A DNA stretch of 64,000 nt from Maritimibacter dapengensis (GTDB lineage: Bacteria > Pseudomonadota > Alphaproteobacteria > Rhodobacterales > Rhodobacteraceae), in NCBI RefSeq assembly GCF_019218265.1, contig NZ_JAHUZE010000001.1, positions 496,001-560,000 of the forward strand, in the 5' to 3' direction. A model generated the notes under the pieces. That model did not search any database and was not told the origin of the DNA. It saw nothing but the letters and a program-made list of their open reading frames with translations. Below, piece by piece: positions 53,548 to 62,535 of this stretch. A program made the translations under genes and the position numbers. The stretch's first letter is position 1. Each line of letters opens with the position of its first letter.

Positions 53548-53948
53548 GCGTTGATCCCGCGCTCATCGAAGACCCGTACGAGTTGCAGAAACTCATGGGC
53601 TTTCGGATCACTGACTGGTCCGAAGGCTATGCCCGATGGGAATTGCCGATGAGTGCCAAGCTCGGCAATCGCTATGGCATTCCGCATGGTGGTGTCTATG
53701 CCACGTTGCTCGACACCGCGATGGGGTTCGCGGGCTGTTACACCGGAACAAGCGACGAGCGGCGGCTCGCCATGACGCTGTCGCTCAACGTGAACTACCT
53801 GTCGCAGCCCAAGGGAGACCTACTGGTCGCCGAAGCTCACAAGGTGGGCGGCGGGCGCAAGACGTTCTTTGCCGAGGCCAGCGTGATGGACGAAAACGGC
53901 ACAACGCTCGCGACCGGGACCGGTGTGTTTCGCTACCGTTCCACCTGA
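53544..53948 (+). CDS. PaaI-family hotdog thioesterase
   Basis: 134 residues. The hotdog core is NRYGIPHGGVYATLLDTAMGF, followed by TLSLNVNYLSQPKGDLL and the final strand GTTLATGTGVFRYR. ATG 53544 overlaps the IclR stop. It may clear stalled CoA thioesters of the pathway. The second PaaI-type gene is at 36608, under MarR control. Last gene of the run, followed by a hairpin. Confidence 0.9.
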   Translation: MSVDPALIEDPYELQKLMGFRITDWSEGYARWELPMSAKLGNRYGIPHGGVYATLLDTAMGFAGCYTGTSDERRLAMTLSLNVNYLSQPKGDLLVAEAHKVGGGRKTFFAEASVMDENGTTLATGTGVFRYRST

Positions 53949-53957
53949 ACGAAAAAC

Positions 53958-53978
53958 GGCGGGAGCCATGCCCCCGCC
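53958..53978. terminator. hairpin between convergent operons
   Basis: GGCGGG pairs with CCCGCC over nine bases, between the thioesterase stop and the convergent acyl-CoA dehydrogenase stop. The T-run is weak (ATTCTCTT), so confidence is moderate. Confidence 0.55.
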
Positions 53979-54002
53979 ATTCTCTTGATCCTGTCGCTCG
54001 AG

Positions 54003-55061
54003 TCAGGCGGCGTAGCCAGCCATCACTTTCTCGAGCTGGTAATCCTCGTCACCCAGTTGCGCGTCGATCATGACGAGCCGCTTGGCGTAATGGCTGACCG
54101 ACGCTTCCCAGGTCATCGCGATCCCGCCATGCATCTGGATCGCCTCTTCCGAGACCAACCGTGCCGCGCGACCGATCAGGTTCTTGGCCATGGCGACGAT
54201 GCGCGCCTGATCGTCCTCGCCAATCCGGCTGGCGGCAAGGATCGTGATCGAGCGGGCCTGCTCGATCTCGGTCACCAGGTCCACGGCACGGTGTTGCAGC
54301 GCCTGAAACTTGCCGATCGGCACGCCGAATTGCTTTCGGGTGCGCAGGTAGTCGAGCAGGATCTCGTTGGTCGCATCCATCAGCCCGACCGCCTCGGCAC
54401 AAAGCGCCAGCCGCCCAAGGTCGAGCGCGTGCTCCAGAGCGTCCCGCGCATCCGCGATAAGCTCCGTGCCCGGCGCGCCGTCGAGGAACAATTCGGCTGC
54501 GCCACCACCGTCGATCAACCCGTAGCCCGTCACCTGCGCGTCCGAGGCTTTGACCTCGTAGACACCGAGCGTATCACCGGACTTCGCCGCAACGAGGAAT
54601 ACCTCGGCGTCGTTTCCGCCGTAGACCACCGACTTGCGGCCCGACAGCTTACCGCCGTCAAACGTGGTTTCGAGGTCGTCCAACCCATAGGGCGCGTCGA
54701 GCTCACCGATTGCCACCGCGTAGCGCACCGAACCGTCGAGCAGGCTCGACTGATCCGCACCAGCCGACGTCATCAACGAAGAGGCGAGCAGCGATCCCAG
54801 CACCGGGGCAGGGCAGAGGCCTTTGCCCAAGGCCTCGAACACGGTGGTGATGTCGAAGCCCGCGCCACCGAACCCGCCCGCATCTTCGGGCGCGAGCGCA
54901 TAGAGCACACCCAGTTCGCACATCTCGGACCAGAGCGCAGTGTCGTGGAACGGCGCGTCATAGGCCACGTTCTTGCGGTGATCGAACCCGTATTTGTCGG
55001 CGAGAAAGCGGTTCAGGCTGTCTGACAACATACGGCGGTCTTCAGTCAGGGAAAAATCCAT
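54003..55061 (-). CDS. acyl-CoA dehydrogenase, small-subunit type
   Basis: 352 residues, one base after the larger dehydrogenase stop. Lacks the YSEPGAGSD-type region, and ends with VSEEAIQMHGGIAMTWEASVS, like the beta partner at 44387-45493. With 55063-56250 it forms the second heteromeric pair of the window, probably an alpha2-beta2 enzyme. It is the last gene of a four-gene minus-strand operon (CoA ligase, FadJ-type, large, small). Confidence 0.88.
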   Translation of the reverse strand: MDFSLTEDRRMLSDSLNRFLADKYGFDHRKNVAYDAPFHDTALWSEMCELGVLYALAPEDAGGFGGAGFDITTVFEALGKGLCPAPVLGSLLASSLMTSAGADQSSLLDGSVRYAVAIGELDAPYGLDDLETTFDGGKLSGRKSVVYGGNDAEVFLVAAKSGDTLGVYEVKASDAQVTGYGLIDGGGAAELFLDGAPGTELIADARDALEHALDLGRLALCAEAVGLMDATNEILLDYLRTRKQFGVPIGKFQALQHRAVDLVTEIEQARSITILAASRIGEDDQARIVAMAKNLIGRAARLVSEEAIQMHGGIAMTWEASVSHYAKRLVMIDAQLGDEDYQLEKVMAGYAA

Positions 55062-55062
55062 C

Positions 55063-56250
55063 TCACAGCTCCAGCATGGCTTTGCTCAGGATATTGCGCT
55101 GGATCTCGTTGGACCCACCGAAGATCGAAAGCTTGCGATTGTTGAAATAGGTGGCGGCGTTGTGAACGTCCTCCGGCTCCACCAGCGCGGCGTTGCCGAA
55201 CATGTCCTCCGACGGGAACGGCGCGGCAGCCGGGCCGAGCGCGCGACGCGCGAGCTCGTTCTGGGTCTGGCGAATGACCGTGCCCTTGATCTTGAGGATC
55301 GAGGTCTCAGGCCCCGGCGCACCCTGTGTCTGCGCGGTGTAGAGCATCCGCAGATTGGTGATCTTCATCGCTTCGAGGTCGATCTCCATCTGTGCGATCC
55401 GCGCCGCGAACAGCGGGTTTTCGATCAAAGGCTTGCCGTTCCGTTTCACCCGCCGCGCCAGCGCCTTCAATTCGGTCAGACCCTGCATCGAGAACCCGAC
55501 GCCCGCGATATTCGTGCGCTCATGGGTGAGAAGGAACTTGGCGATGGTCCAGCCCTGGTTTTCCTCTCCGACGAGGTTTTCCGCCGGGACGCGCACATCG
55601 GTGAAGAACACCTCGTTCACCTCATGCCCGCCTTCGATCAGCTTGATCGGGCGCATCTCGATCCCCGGCGTGTCGAGGTCGACGAGGATGAAGCTGATGC
55701 CTTCCTGCGGCTTGCCGTCGGTCTTGGTGCGCACGAGGCAGAAGATCTTGTTGGCGTGTTGCCCCAGCGTGGTCCAGGTCTTCTGCCCGTTGATGACATA
55801 GTCGTCACCATCGCGCACCGCGCGCGTCTTGAGTGACGCGAGGTCCGAACCCGCTCCGGGTTCCGAATAGCCCTGACACCACCAATCCGACCCGTCGAGG
55901 ATGCGCGGCAGGATCTCGTCCTGCTGTTCCTTGGAGCCGAATTTCTGAAGCACCGGACCGAGCATGGCGAGACCGAAGGGCACGATCCGCGGCGCATGTG
56001 CCTTGGCCGCCTCTTCGTCGAAAATGTGTTTCTCGACCGGGGACCAGCCGGGGCCGCCGAACTCGGTCGGCCAGCCGGTCGCGAGCCAGCCCTGTTCGTT
56101 CAGGATCGCATGCCAGCGGTCCATATCCTCTTTTTCAAGCTCCCCGCCGATGCGGACCTTCTCGGAAAGCTCCTCGGGCAGTTTCTCGTCAAGAAAGGCG
56201 CGAACCTCGTCGCGGAATTCCAGCTCTTCCTTTGTGAAGCTCAGATCCAT
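55063..56250 (-). CDS. acyl-CoA dehydrogenase, large-subunit type
   Basis: 395 residues, same length as 43189-44376 and with the same WCQGYSEPGAGSDLASLKT and WTTLGQHANKIFCLV regions, and FGGSNEIQRNILSKAMLEL at the end. It lies one base from the FadJ-type gene and one base from the small partner. Together they could dehydrogenate a branched or cyclic acyl-CoA; the FadJ-type enzyme then hydrates and oxidises the product. Confidence 0.93.
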   Translation of the reverse strand: MDLSFTKEELEFRDEVRAFLDEKLPEELSEKVRIGGELEKEDMDRWHAILNEQGWLATGWPTEFGGPGWSPVEKHIFDEEAAKAHAPRIVPFGLAMLGPVLQKFGSKEQQDEILPRILDGSDWWCQGYSEPGAGSDLASLKTRAVRDGDDYVINGQKTWTTLGQHANKIFCLVRTKTDGKPQEGISFILVDLDTPGIEMRPIKLIEGGHEVNEVFFTDVRVPAENLVGEENQGWTIAKFLLTHERTNIAGVGFSMQGLTELKALARRVKRNGKPLIENPLFAARIAQMEIDLEAMKITNLRMLYTAQTQGAPGPETSILKIKGTVIRQTQNELARRALGPAAAPFPSEDMFGNAALVEPEDVHNAATYFNNRKLSIFGGSNEIQRNILSKAMLEL

Positions 56251-56251
56251 C

Positions 56252-58351
56252 TCAGCCCTCCTTGTTCAAGTCTTCGAAGGTTTCACCCTTGCCGGCCATA
56301 CGGCGCAGTATGTCGGGCACCTTCCAGTAGTAGCTGTCGTCCTTTGCGTATTCCTCGATCCGACGGACGACCTCCTTCGCGCCGACCTCGTCGGCGTATT
56401 TGAGCGGCCCGCCACGGAAACGCGGGAAGCCGTAGCCGAAGAGGAACACCGCATCCACGTCGATCGGGCGCAGAGCTATCCCTTCTTCTACGACCCGTGC
56501 GGCCTCCGAGATCATCGCGGTCATGTAACGGTCGACGATTTCCTGATCCGTAAAGTCGCGCGGCGTGATGCCCTTGGCGGCGCGTTCCTTGTCGATGATC
56601 TCGAGGGCCTCGGGGTTCGGACGGATGCCTTCATCGTCGTAGATGTAGAACCCTTTGCCGGTCTTGCGACCGTACCAGCCCTCTTCGCAAATCTTGTCGT
56701 GGATCCGCACGTAGCGTTCCTCGTTCGGGCGCGTTGCGTTCATGCGTTTGCGGTTCGCCCAGCCGATATCGAGCCCCGCAAGGTCTCCGACCTTGAAAGG
56801 CCCCATCGCGAAGCCGAAGTTTTCAAGCGCCGTGTCGATCTGTTCGGGGCTTGCACCGTCTTCCATCAGGTATCCGGCAGTCTTGCCGTAATAGGCGAGG
56901 ATGCGGTTTCCGATGAACCCGTCGCACACGCCCGCCCGCACCGCGATCTTCTTCATCTTCTTGGCGAGGTTGAAGCCGGTCGCGACGACCTCCGGTGCGG
57001 TCTTGTCGGCTACCACGACCTCCAAGAGCTTCATGATATGTGCGGGGCTGAAGAAGTGCAGACCGATCACATCCTCGCGGCGGCTCGTCACCGATGCGAT
57101 TTCGTCGATGTCGAGATAGGAGGTGTTCGACGCGAGGATAGCGCCTTTCTTGCAGATGCGGTCGAGGTTGGTGAAGATGTCCTTCTTCACGCTCATGTCC
57201 TCGAACACCGCCTCGATCACGAGGTCCACGTCCGACAGGCTGTCCATGTCGGTCGAGGGCGAAAGACGGTCAAGCGCGTCCTTCATCTTGGCCTCGGTGG
57301 ATTTGCCGCGTTTCACCGCACCTTCAAGGTTCTTGGTGATCGTGCCGGTGCCGCGCTCGAGCGCCTCGTCGGCGACTTCGATCAGCCGCACCTCGAAGCC
57401 CGCGTTGAGCGCCGAGGTCGCGATACCGGACCCCATCGTGCCGCCGCCGATCACGCCGATCTTCTTGATCTCGCGCGGGGTCGCCTTGGCCTCGGGGATC
57501 TTCGACACCGCCCGTTCCGCGAAAAACGCGTGGATCATGCCGCGCGTAGAAGGCGCGTTCTTGAGCAGGTCCATGAAACATTCGCGTTCGAATTTCATAC
57601 CCTCTTTGACGTCGCCCGTTGAGCGTTCGACGGCGTCGATCACCATCGGAGCGCTGGCGAGGTTCGACATCTTTTTCGCGACCATGGCGCGGGCGTCTTC
57701 GAGCGCGGCCTTGTCCACCTCGACGGGCAATTCGCTGGTGCGACGGGTCTCGAGCGTTCCGTCGAGCACGTCCTGAGCGGCCTTGAGCGCGACATCGCGC
57801 GGCTCGCCATCCTCGATCTTGTCGATCAGGCCCCACTCCGCCGCGGTCTCGCCCGGCACCATCGTGCCGCCGAGGGACATGTCGAGCGTGTGCTTCATTC
57901 CCATGAGCCGGGGGCCGCGTTGCGTGCCGCCCGCGCCGGGAAGAAGCCCGAGATTGATCTCAGGCAGGCCGACGCGGAGTCCTTTGACGCCCACACGCGC
58001 ATGTGTGCCCATGCAGATTTCCAGACCGCCTCCAAGTGCCGTGCCGTGCGGGGCCGAGATCACCGGCTTCTCGCTCGCTTCGATCGTGTTGATCGTGTCC
58101 GGCAGGCTGGGCTCCAGCGGGGTTTTTCCGAATTCGCGGATGTCCGCACCTGCGACAAAGGTGCGGCCCGCCGCGTAGATCGCGATGACCTTGACCGCGT
58201 CGTCCGCGTTGGCCGCCGTGACAGCGTCGATCAGACCTTGGCGAACGGGCTGGGCGCTTGCGTTGACCGGGGGGTTGTCGATGCGCACGAGTGCGATCTC
58301 GCCCACGCGTTCGAGGGAAATGACATCATTGATGGATGTGGCGTCACTCAT
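56252..58351 (-). CDS. bifunctional enoyl-CoA hydratase / 3-hydroxyacyl-CoA dehydrogenase (FadJ-type)
   Basis: 699 residues. The N-terminal crotonase unit (about 10-190) has GTALGGGLEICMGTHARVG and LPEINLGLLPGAGGTQRG, with both catalytic glutamates. The dehydrogenase part has KIGVIGGGTMGSGIATSAL (about 300), HFFSPAHIMKLLEVV with the catalytic histidine, and a C-terminal domain to 699. It runs two beta-oxidation steps. It is downstream of the CoA ligase gene by 22 bases and upstream of the heteromeric dehydrogenases by one. Confidence 0.95.
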   Translation of the reverse strand: MSDATSINDVISLERVGEIALVRIDNPPVNASAQPVRQGLIDAVTAANADDAVKVIAIYAAGRTFVAGADIREFGKTPLEPSLPDTINTIEASEKPVISAPHGTALGGGLEICMGTHARVGVKGLRVGLPEINLGLLPGAGGTQRGPRLMGMKHTLDMSLGGTMVPGETAAEWGLIDKIEDGEPRDVALKAAQDVLDGTLETRRTSELPVEVDKAALEDARAMVAKKMSNLASAPMVIDAVERSTGDVKEGMKFERECFMDLLKNAPSTRGMIHAFFAERAVSKIPEAKATPREIKKIGVIGGGTMGSGIATSALNAGFEVRLIEVADEALERGTGTITKNLEGAVKRGKSTEAKMKDALDRLSPSTDMDSLSDVDLVIEAVFEDMSVKKDIFTNLDRICKKGAILASNTSYLDIDEIASVTSRREDVIGLHFFSPAHIMKLLEVVVADKTAPEVVATGFNLAKKMKKIAVRAGVCDGFIGNRILAYYGKTAGYLMEDGASPEQIDTALENFGFAMGPFKVGDLAGLDIGWANRKRMNATRPNEERYVRIHDKICEEGWYGRKTGKGFYIYDDEGIRPNPEALEIIDKERAAKGITPRDFTDQEIVDRYMTAMISEAARVVEEGIALRPIDVDAVFLFGYGFPRFRGGPLKYADEVGAKEVVRRIEEYAKDDSYYWKVPDILRRMAGKGETFEDLNKEG

Positions 58352-58373
58352 GGGTGTCGGGGTCCTTTCGGGG

Positions 58374-59885
58374 TCAGATGGCTACGGCATCGCGCCGGGC
58401 GAGCTCGTCGGAATACAGATCGACGAGCTTGTGTTTCAGGATCTTGCCGGTTGCGGCACGTGGAAAATCGTCGATCAGGACGATATGCTGAGGTACTTTG
58501 TAGGCCACAAGGTTCTCATGAAGAAACCCCTTGAGTTCCTCTTCGCCGATGCCGGGCGTGGCGGTGACGAAGGCGATGATTTCCTCGTTGCCCGGCACGT
58601 TGCGACCAACCACGGCGGTCTGGTGGACGCCGGGGTGTCGGGTCAGCATCGCCTCCACTTCGGGCGGATAGACGTTGAACCCAGACCGGATGATGAGTTC
58701 CTTCTTCCGGCCCATGAGCCAGACCGCGCCGTCCGGGTCGATCCGGGCGAAATCGCCGGAGCGGAAAAACCCGTCGTCGCGGATTGCCGCGCGCGTGGCG
58801 TCGGGGTTGCGGAAATAGCCCAGCATGATGTTCGGCCCGCGGATCAATAGCTCGCCCACGCCCTCGGCGTCGGGCTCGTCCACGATGCACTCGACGTCCG
58901 GGAGGATTTCGCCCAGCGCAAGGTCCTTGCGCGGTCGGGCGTTCGATCCGCCGCAGACGCCTGGAGACGTTTCGGTCAGGCCGTATCCATTGTGCAGCGG
59001 CAGGCCGAACGCGGCCTCGACCCGTTCCTTCCAGGCTGGGTCGAGCGGGGCGCCGCCCGACGAGATGTAGTGAAGTTTCGGGGCGACAACGGGTCCGCCG
59101 CGGCGCTGGATCTCGGTGAGCATCGCCTGATACATCTGCGGGACAGCGGGCAGAACAGCGCCGCCCTCGGCAATCGCGTCCAGCACGGCGCCCGCATCGA
59201 AGCGGGTCATGAAGCGAATCGATCCACCGGCATGCATGGCCGCGAGGAATGCCGATGAGAACCCGAAAATATGGGTGCCCGGCAATACGCCGATCACTTC
59301 GTCGTCTGGTACGATCTCGCGCAATCGGGCCGAACTCATCGCATTCCAGGTGAGGTTGCGATGGGTGAGCATCACGCCCTTCGGGGCAGAGGTGGTTCCC
59401 GTCGTGTACATAAGCGCGGCGACACGGGTCTCCGGCGTTTCACCGGTCGGCTGGGGGGCGGTTTCCGGCGTTTCGAATGGACCGGCCAGCAAGATCTCGC
59501 CGCAGGACAGTGCACCCGCATGTGATGCACCGAAGCGCGCCGCGTGGTCCTGGGACGCGGTCGAAGCTTCTGGCGTGAACAGGATCAGGCGCGGACCTGC
59601 ATGTGCCCTCAGCGCCGCAAGTTCTTCGGCCGTCTGGCGGGCGTTGACCGGCATGATCCAAGCGCCGACGCGGCTCGCAGCCATGATCGCAACAGCGTAG
59701 GTCGCGCAGTTTTCGGAAACCAGCATGAGCCTGTCGCCGGGGCGCAATCCGGCATCCACAAGCCGCTCGGTGAGCGTTTCGACCATGTCGCGGAAGGTGC
59801 CGTAATCGAAACGGGTTCCGTCATGGTCGACGAGCGCAACATGATGCGCCGGCTGTGCACCGATAAGGTCGTGAAGCCAGGTCAT
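58374..59885 (-). CDS. AMP-forming acyl-CoA ligase
   Basis: 503 residues. AMP-binding loop MYTTGTTSAPKGVMLTHRNL, GYGLTETSPGV, hinge DDGFFRSGDFARIDPDG and the C-terminal lysine in RAATGKILKHKL. The acid it activates is unknown; the operon suggests a bulky aliphatic or cyclic acid. ATG 59885 (MTWLHDL). First gene of the four-gene operon; operator copy 3 lies 74 bp upstream of its start. Confidence 0.92.
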   Translation of the reverse strand: MTWLHDLIGAQPAHHVALVDHDGTRFDYGTFRDMVETLTERLVDAGLRPGDRLMLVSENCATYAVAIMAASRVGAWIMPVNARQTAEELAALRAHAGPRLILFTPEASTASQDHAARFGASHAGALSCGEILLAGPFETPETAPQPTGETPETRVAALMYTTGTTSAPKGVMLTHRNLTWNAMSSARLREIVPDDEVIGVLPGTHIFGFSSAFLAAMHAGGSIRFMTRFDAGAVLDAIAEGGAVLPAVPQMYQAMLTEIQRRGGPVVAPKLHYISSGGAPLDPAWKERVEAAFGLPLHNGYGLTETSPGVCGGSNARPRKDLALGEILPDVECIVDEPDAEGVGELLIRGPNIMLGYFRNPDATRAAIRDDGFFRSGDFARIDPDGAVWLMGRKKELIIRSGFNVYPPEVEAMLTRHPGVHQTAVVGRNVPGNEEIIAFVTATPGIGEEELKGFLHENLVAYKVPQHIVLIDDFPRAATGKILKHKLVDLYSDELARRDAVAI

Positions 59886-59958
59886 TGATCCTCCCAGACG
59901 GGGCCGAGAGGCCCACATCTTCGGATCGTATCCGCTCCTGTCGTCGGGGTCAATTCGG

Positions 59959-59983
59959 TGAAATGAAGTTTTGCAATGCGAAA
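59959..59983. promoter_or_regulatory. conserved operator-like site, copy 3
   Basis: TGAAA-N5-TTTTGC-AAT-GCGAAA, third copy of the palindrome also at 33278-33302 and 43117-43141. It lies upstream of the minus-strand CoA ligase operon, where it would control the four genes from 59885 down to 54003. Confidence 0.7.
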
Positions 59984-60071
59984 TTGCCGCATCGTGTCGA
60001 TCGTGGTCGCCGGGTCAAACGCCTCACCGGACGGGTATCGGCCGAAACCGCAAGGAAGCGTGACACCCTCG

Positions 60072-61181
60072 CTACGGCAACGTTTTGCGGATGGGTGCCG
60101 ATGTCTCGAGCGACAGGTCGCACTCCGAGAACCGCCAGGGGCCGCGCACGCCCGGAACCCCTTCGGGCGATATCTTCATTTCCCGGGCGACCACTTGGGG
60201 GTCTGCGAACGTCTCGGCGACAGTGTTGATCGGTCCCGCCGGAACCATTGCGCTTCCGAGCGCGGCCAACAGGTCGTCACGTGTCCAGCGTGCCGTGCAG
60301 TCGGAAAGCGCGTCCTTCAACGCATCGCGGTTGGCGATCCGAACACCATTCGTCGCGAAACGCGGGTCTTCCGCCAAGGTGCTGCAACCCAAGACATCGC
60401 ACGCCGCGCGAAACTGTCGGTCGTTTCCGACCGCGACGATCACATGGCCATCAGCGACCGGGAGCACGTCATACGGCGTGAGGTTGGGATGAGCATTGCC
60501 CATGCGCTGTGGCGTTTCACCGCTCACCAGATAATTCATTGCCTGGTTCGCAAGCAGTGCCGTGGCGCAGTCCAGCAGCGAAATGTCGACCATTTGCCCG
60601 CAACCAGTGCGGTGCCGCGCTTCCACCGCTGCGAGAATCCCGATCGTTGCATAAAGCCCGGCGACGATATCCGTGACCGCGACGCCGACCTTCATCGGCG
60701 CGCCGTCCGGCTCGCCCGTGATCGACATCAGGCCGGACAGGCCCTGTATCATGAAGTCGTATCCCGGCACATTGGCTTTCGGCCCTGTCTGGCCGAAGCC
60801 GGTGATCGAGCAGTAAATCAGCCGCGGGTTGACGTCGCGAAGACTTTCGTAGTCCAGGCCATATTTCGCGAGTCCACCGACCTTGAAATTTTCGATGACG
60901 ATATCTGCATCGGCGACCAGCGCGCGGACGCGGTCCTGGCCTTCGCGGCTTCGAAAATCCGCGACTTCGGACGACTTGCCCCGGTTCGCAGCGTAGAAAT
61001 AGGCGGCGGTCCTGTCGCCCTCCCGTTCGATCCAGGGCGGCCCCCAATTGCGGGTGTCGTCGCCGTCCGGGCTTTCGATCTTGATGACGTCCGCACCCAG
61101 ATCGGCCAGGGCCTGTCCGGCCCAGGGGCCCGCGAGAATCCGGGCGAGTTCCACGACTTTCAGACCTTCGAGCGGCGCCAT
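60072..61181 (-). CDS. CaiB/BaiF family CoA-transferase, probably glutarate-linked
   Basis: 369 residues of class III CoA-transferase. Seen: LKVVELARILAGPWAGQALADLG, VIKIESPDGDDTRNWGPPW and the catalytic aspartate likely in VGVAVTDIVAGLYATIGI. It is divergent from glutaryl-CoA dehydrogenase, the usual arrangement with a succinyl-CoA:glutarate CoA-transferase; so it likely activates glutarate for GcdH. Substrate is inferred from that pairing. Confidence 0.9.
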   Translation of the reverse strand: MAPLEGLKVVELARILAGPWAGQALADLGADVIKIESPDGDDTRNWGPPWIEREGDRTAAYFYAANRGKSSEVADFRSREGQDRVRALVADADIVIENFKVGGLAKYGLDYESLRDVNPRLIYCSITGFGQTGPKANVPGYDFMIQGLSGLMSITGEPDGAPMKVGVAVTDIVAGLYATIGILAAVEARHRTGCGQMVDISLLDCATALLANQAMNYLVSGETPQRMGNAHPNLTPYDVLPVADGHVIVAVGNDRQFRAACDVLGCSTLAEDPRFATNGVRIANRDALKDALSDCTARWTRDDLLAALGSAMVPAGPINTVAETFADPQVVAREMKISPEGVPGVRGPWRFSECDLSLETSAPIRKTLP

Positions 61182-61227
61182 ATGCTGTCTCCTCCATCGA
61201 CCCTAACCGCCTAGCACCCGGCCCGCT

Positions 61228-61248
61228 TTCGCGCAATTACGCGACGAA
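61228..61248. promoter_or_regulatory. imperfect inverted repeat between the CoA-transferase gene and gcdH
   Basis: TTC-GCG-C-AATT-A-CGC-GAC-GAA around an AATT centre in the 136-bp divergent spacer. One mismatched pair in the inner arms. A regulator site (LysR-like is common at this locus in other genomes) is possible but weak; no regulator gene is adjacent here. Confidence 0.35.
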
Positions 61249-61317
61249 ACGGGGGGCGGGGCTTGCCCGCGGCCCGGATGACGCGCATCAATCACCGACG
61301 ATCAGGAGGAGAGAGAC

Positions 61318-62532
61318 ATGGCCCACGACCTGCCCGCGAAAAGCCGCCCCGACCTTGGCCCGTTCGATTGGGAGGATGCGTTCCGACTCGACGAGCAACT
61401 CGAGGAAGACGAGCGGATGATCCGCGACAGCGCGCGGGCCTATGCGTCGGAAAAGCTGGCGCCGCGCGTGGTGTCGGCGTTCGAGAACGAAGAAACCGAC
61501 CCCGCGATCTTCCGCGAGATGGGCGAGATGGGGCTTCTGGGCGTGACGGTGCCGGAGGAATACGGTGGGCTTGGCGGTTCCTACGTGTCCTACGGGCTGG
61601 TGGCGCGGGAAGTGGAGCGGATCGACAGCGGCTATCGCTCGATGATGTCCGTGCAGAGCTCGCTCGTCATGTACCCGATATATGCCTACGGCTCCGAGGA
61701 GCAACGCAAGAAATATCTGCCCGGTCTCGCATCTGGAGAGCTGATCGGGTGTTTCGGACTGACCGAACCCGATGCGGGCTCCGATCCGGGCAGCATGAAA
61801 ACGCGGGCCGTGAAGAAGGATGCGGGCTACACGCTTACGGGATCGAAGATGTGGATTTCGAACGCGCCGATCGCAGATGTGTTCGTGGTCTGGGCCAAGT
61901 CCGATGCGCATGACGGCAAGATCCGGGGCTTCGTGCTTGAAAAGGGCATGACCGGGCTGTCCGCGCCGAAGATCGAGAACAAGCTCAGCCTGCGTGCCTC
62001 GATCACCGGCGAGATCGTGATGGACGGGGTCGAGGTCGGCGAGGACGCGCTGCTGCCGAATGTCGAGGGGCTGAAGGGTCCGTTCGGCTGCCTCAATCGG
62101 GCGCGCTACGGGATCAGTTGGGGCGCGATGGGGGCGGCAGAGTTCTGTTGGCATGCCGCGCGGCAATACGGGCTCGACCGGGTCCAGTTCGGTCGACCGC
62201 TCGCCAACACTCAGCTGTTTCAGAAAAAGCTCGCGGATATGCAGACCGAAATCACGCTGGGGCTTCAGGGCGCGCTGCGGGTCGGGCGGTTGATGGACGA
62301 AGGCAAGGCCGCGCCGGAGATGATCTCGCTCATGAAACGCAACAATTGCGGCAAGGCGCTCGACATCGCGCGGATGTCGCGCGACATGCATGGCGGCAAC
62401 GGGATTTCAGGCGAGTTTCAGGTGATCCGCCACATGGTCAACCTCGAAACGGTGAACACATACGAGGGCACGCATGACGTCCACGCGCTGATTCTCGGGC
62501 GGGCGCAGACCGGGTTGCAGGCGTTCTTCTGA
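61318..62532 (+). CDS. gcdH: glutaryl-CoA dehydrogenase
   Basis: 404 residues. Oxidises and decarboxylates glutaryl-CoA to crotonyl-CoA in lysine, tryptophan and glutarate breakdown. Signatures: [57 protein letters not shown], and the catalytic glutamate in [24 protein letters not shown] 61318 follows GGAGGAGAGAG. Divergent from the CoA-transferase gene, consistent with a glutarate module at the edge of the acyl-CoA block. Confidence 0.95.
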   Translation: MAHDLPAKSRPDLGPFDWEDAFRLDEQLEEDERMIRDSARAYASEKLAPRVVSAFENEETDPAIFREMGEMGLLGVTVPEEYGGLGGSYVSYGLVAREVERIDSGYRSMMSVQSSLVMYPIYAYGSEEQRKKYLPGLASGELIGCFGLTEPDAGSDPGSMKTRAVKKDAGYTLTGSKMWISNAPIADVFVVWAKSDAHDGKIRGFVLEKGMTGLSAPKIENKLSLRASITGEIVMDGVEVGEDALLPNVEGLKGPFGCLNRARYGISWGAMGAAEFCWHAARQYGLDRVQFGRPLANTQLFQKKLADMQTEITLGLQGALRVGRLMDEGKAAPEMISLMKRNNCGKALDIARMSRDMHGGNGISGEFQVIRHMVNLETVNTYEGTHDVHALILGRAQTGLQAFF

Positions 62533-62535
62533 CCC

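Noticed and set aside
55964-57622. 552-codon open frame opposite the FadJ-type and acyl-CoA dehydrogenase genes
   Set aside because: It spans two real genes in antisense, with no motif or ribosome site; composition is typical of a shadow frame.
61228-61248. Strong operator at gcdH
   Set aside because: The repeat is imperfect and no regulator is adjacent, so it is kept only as a low-confidence feature.
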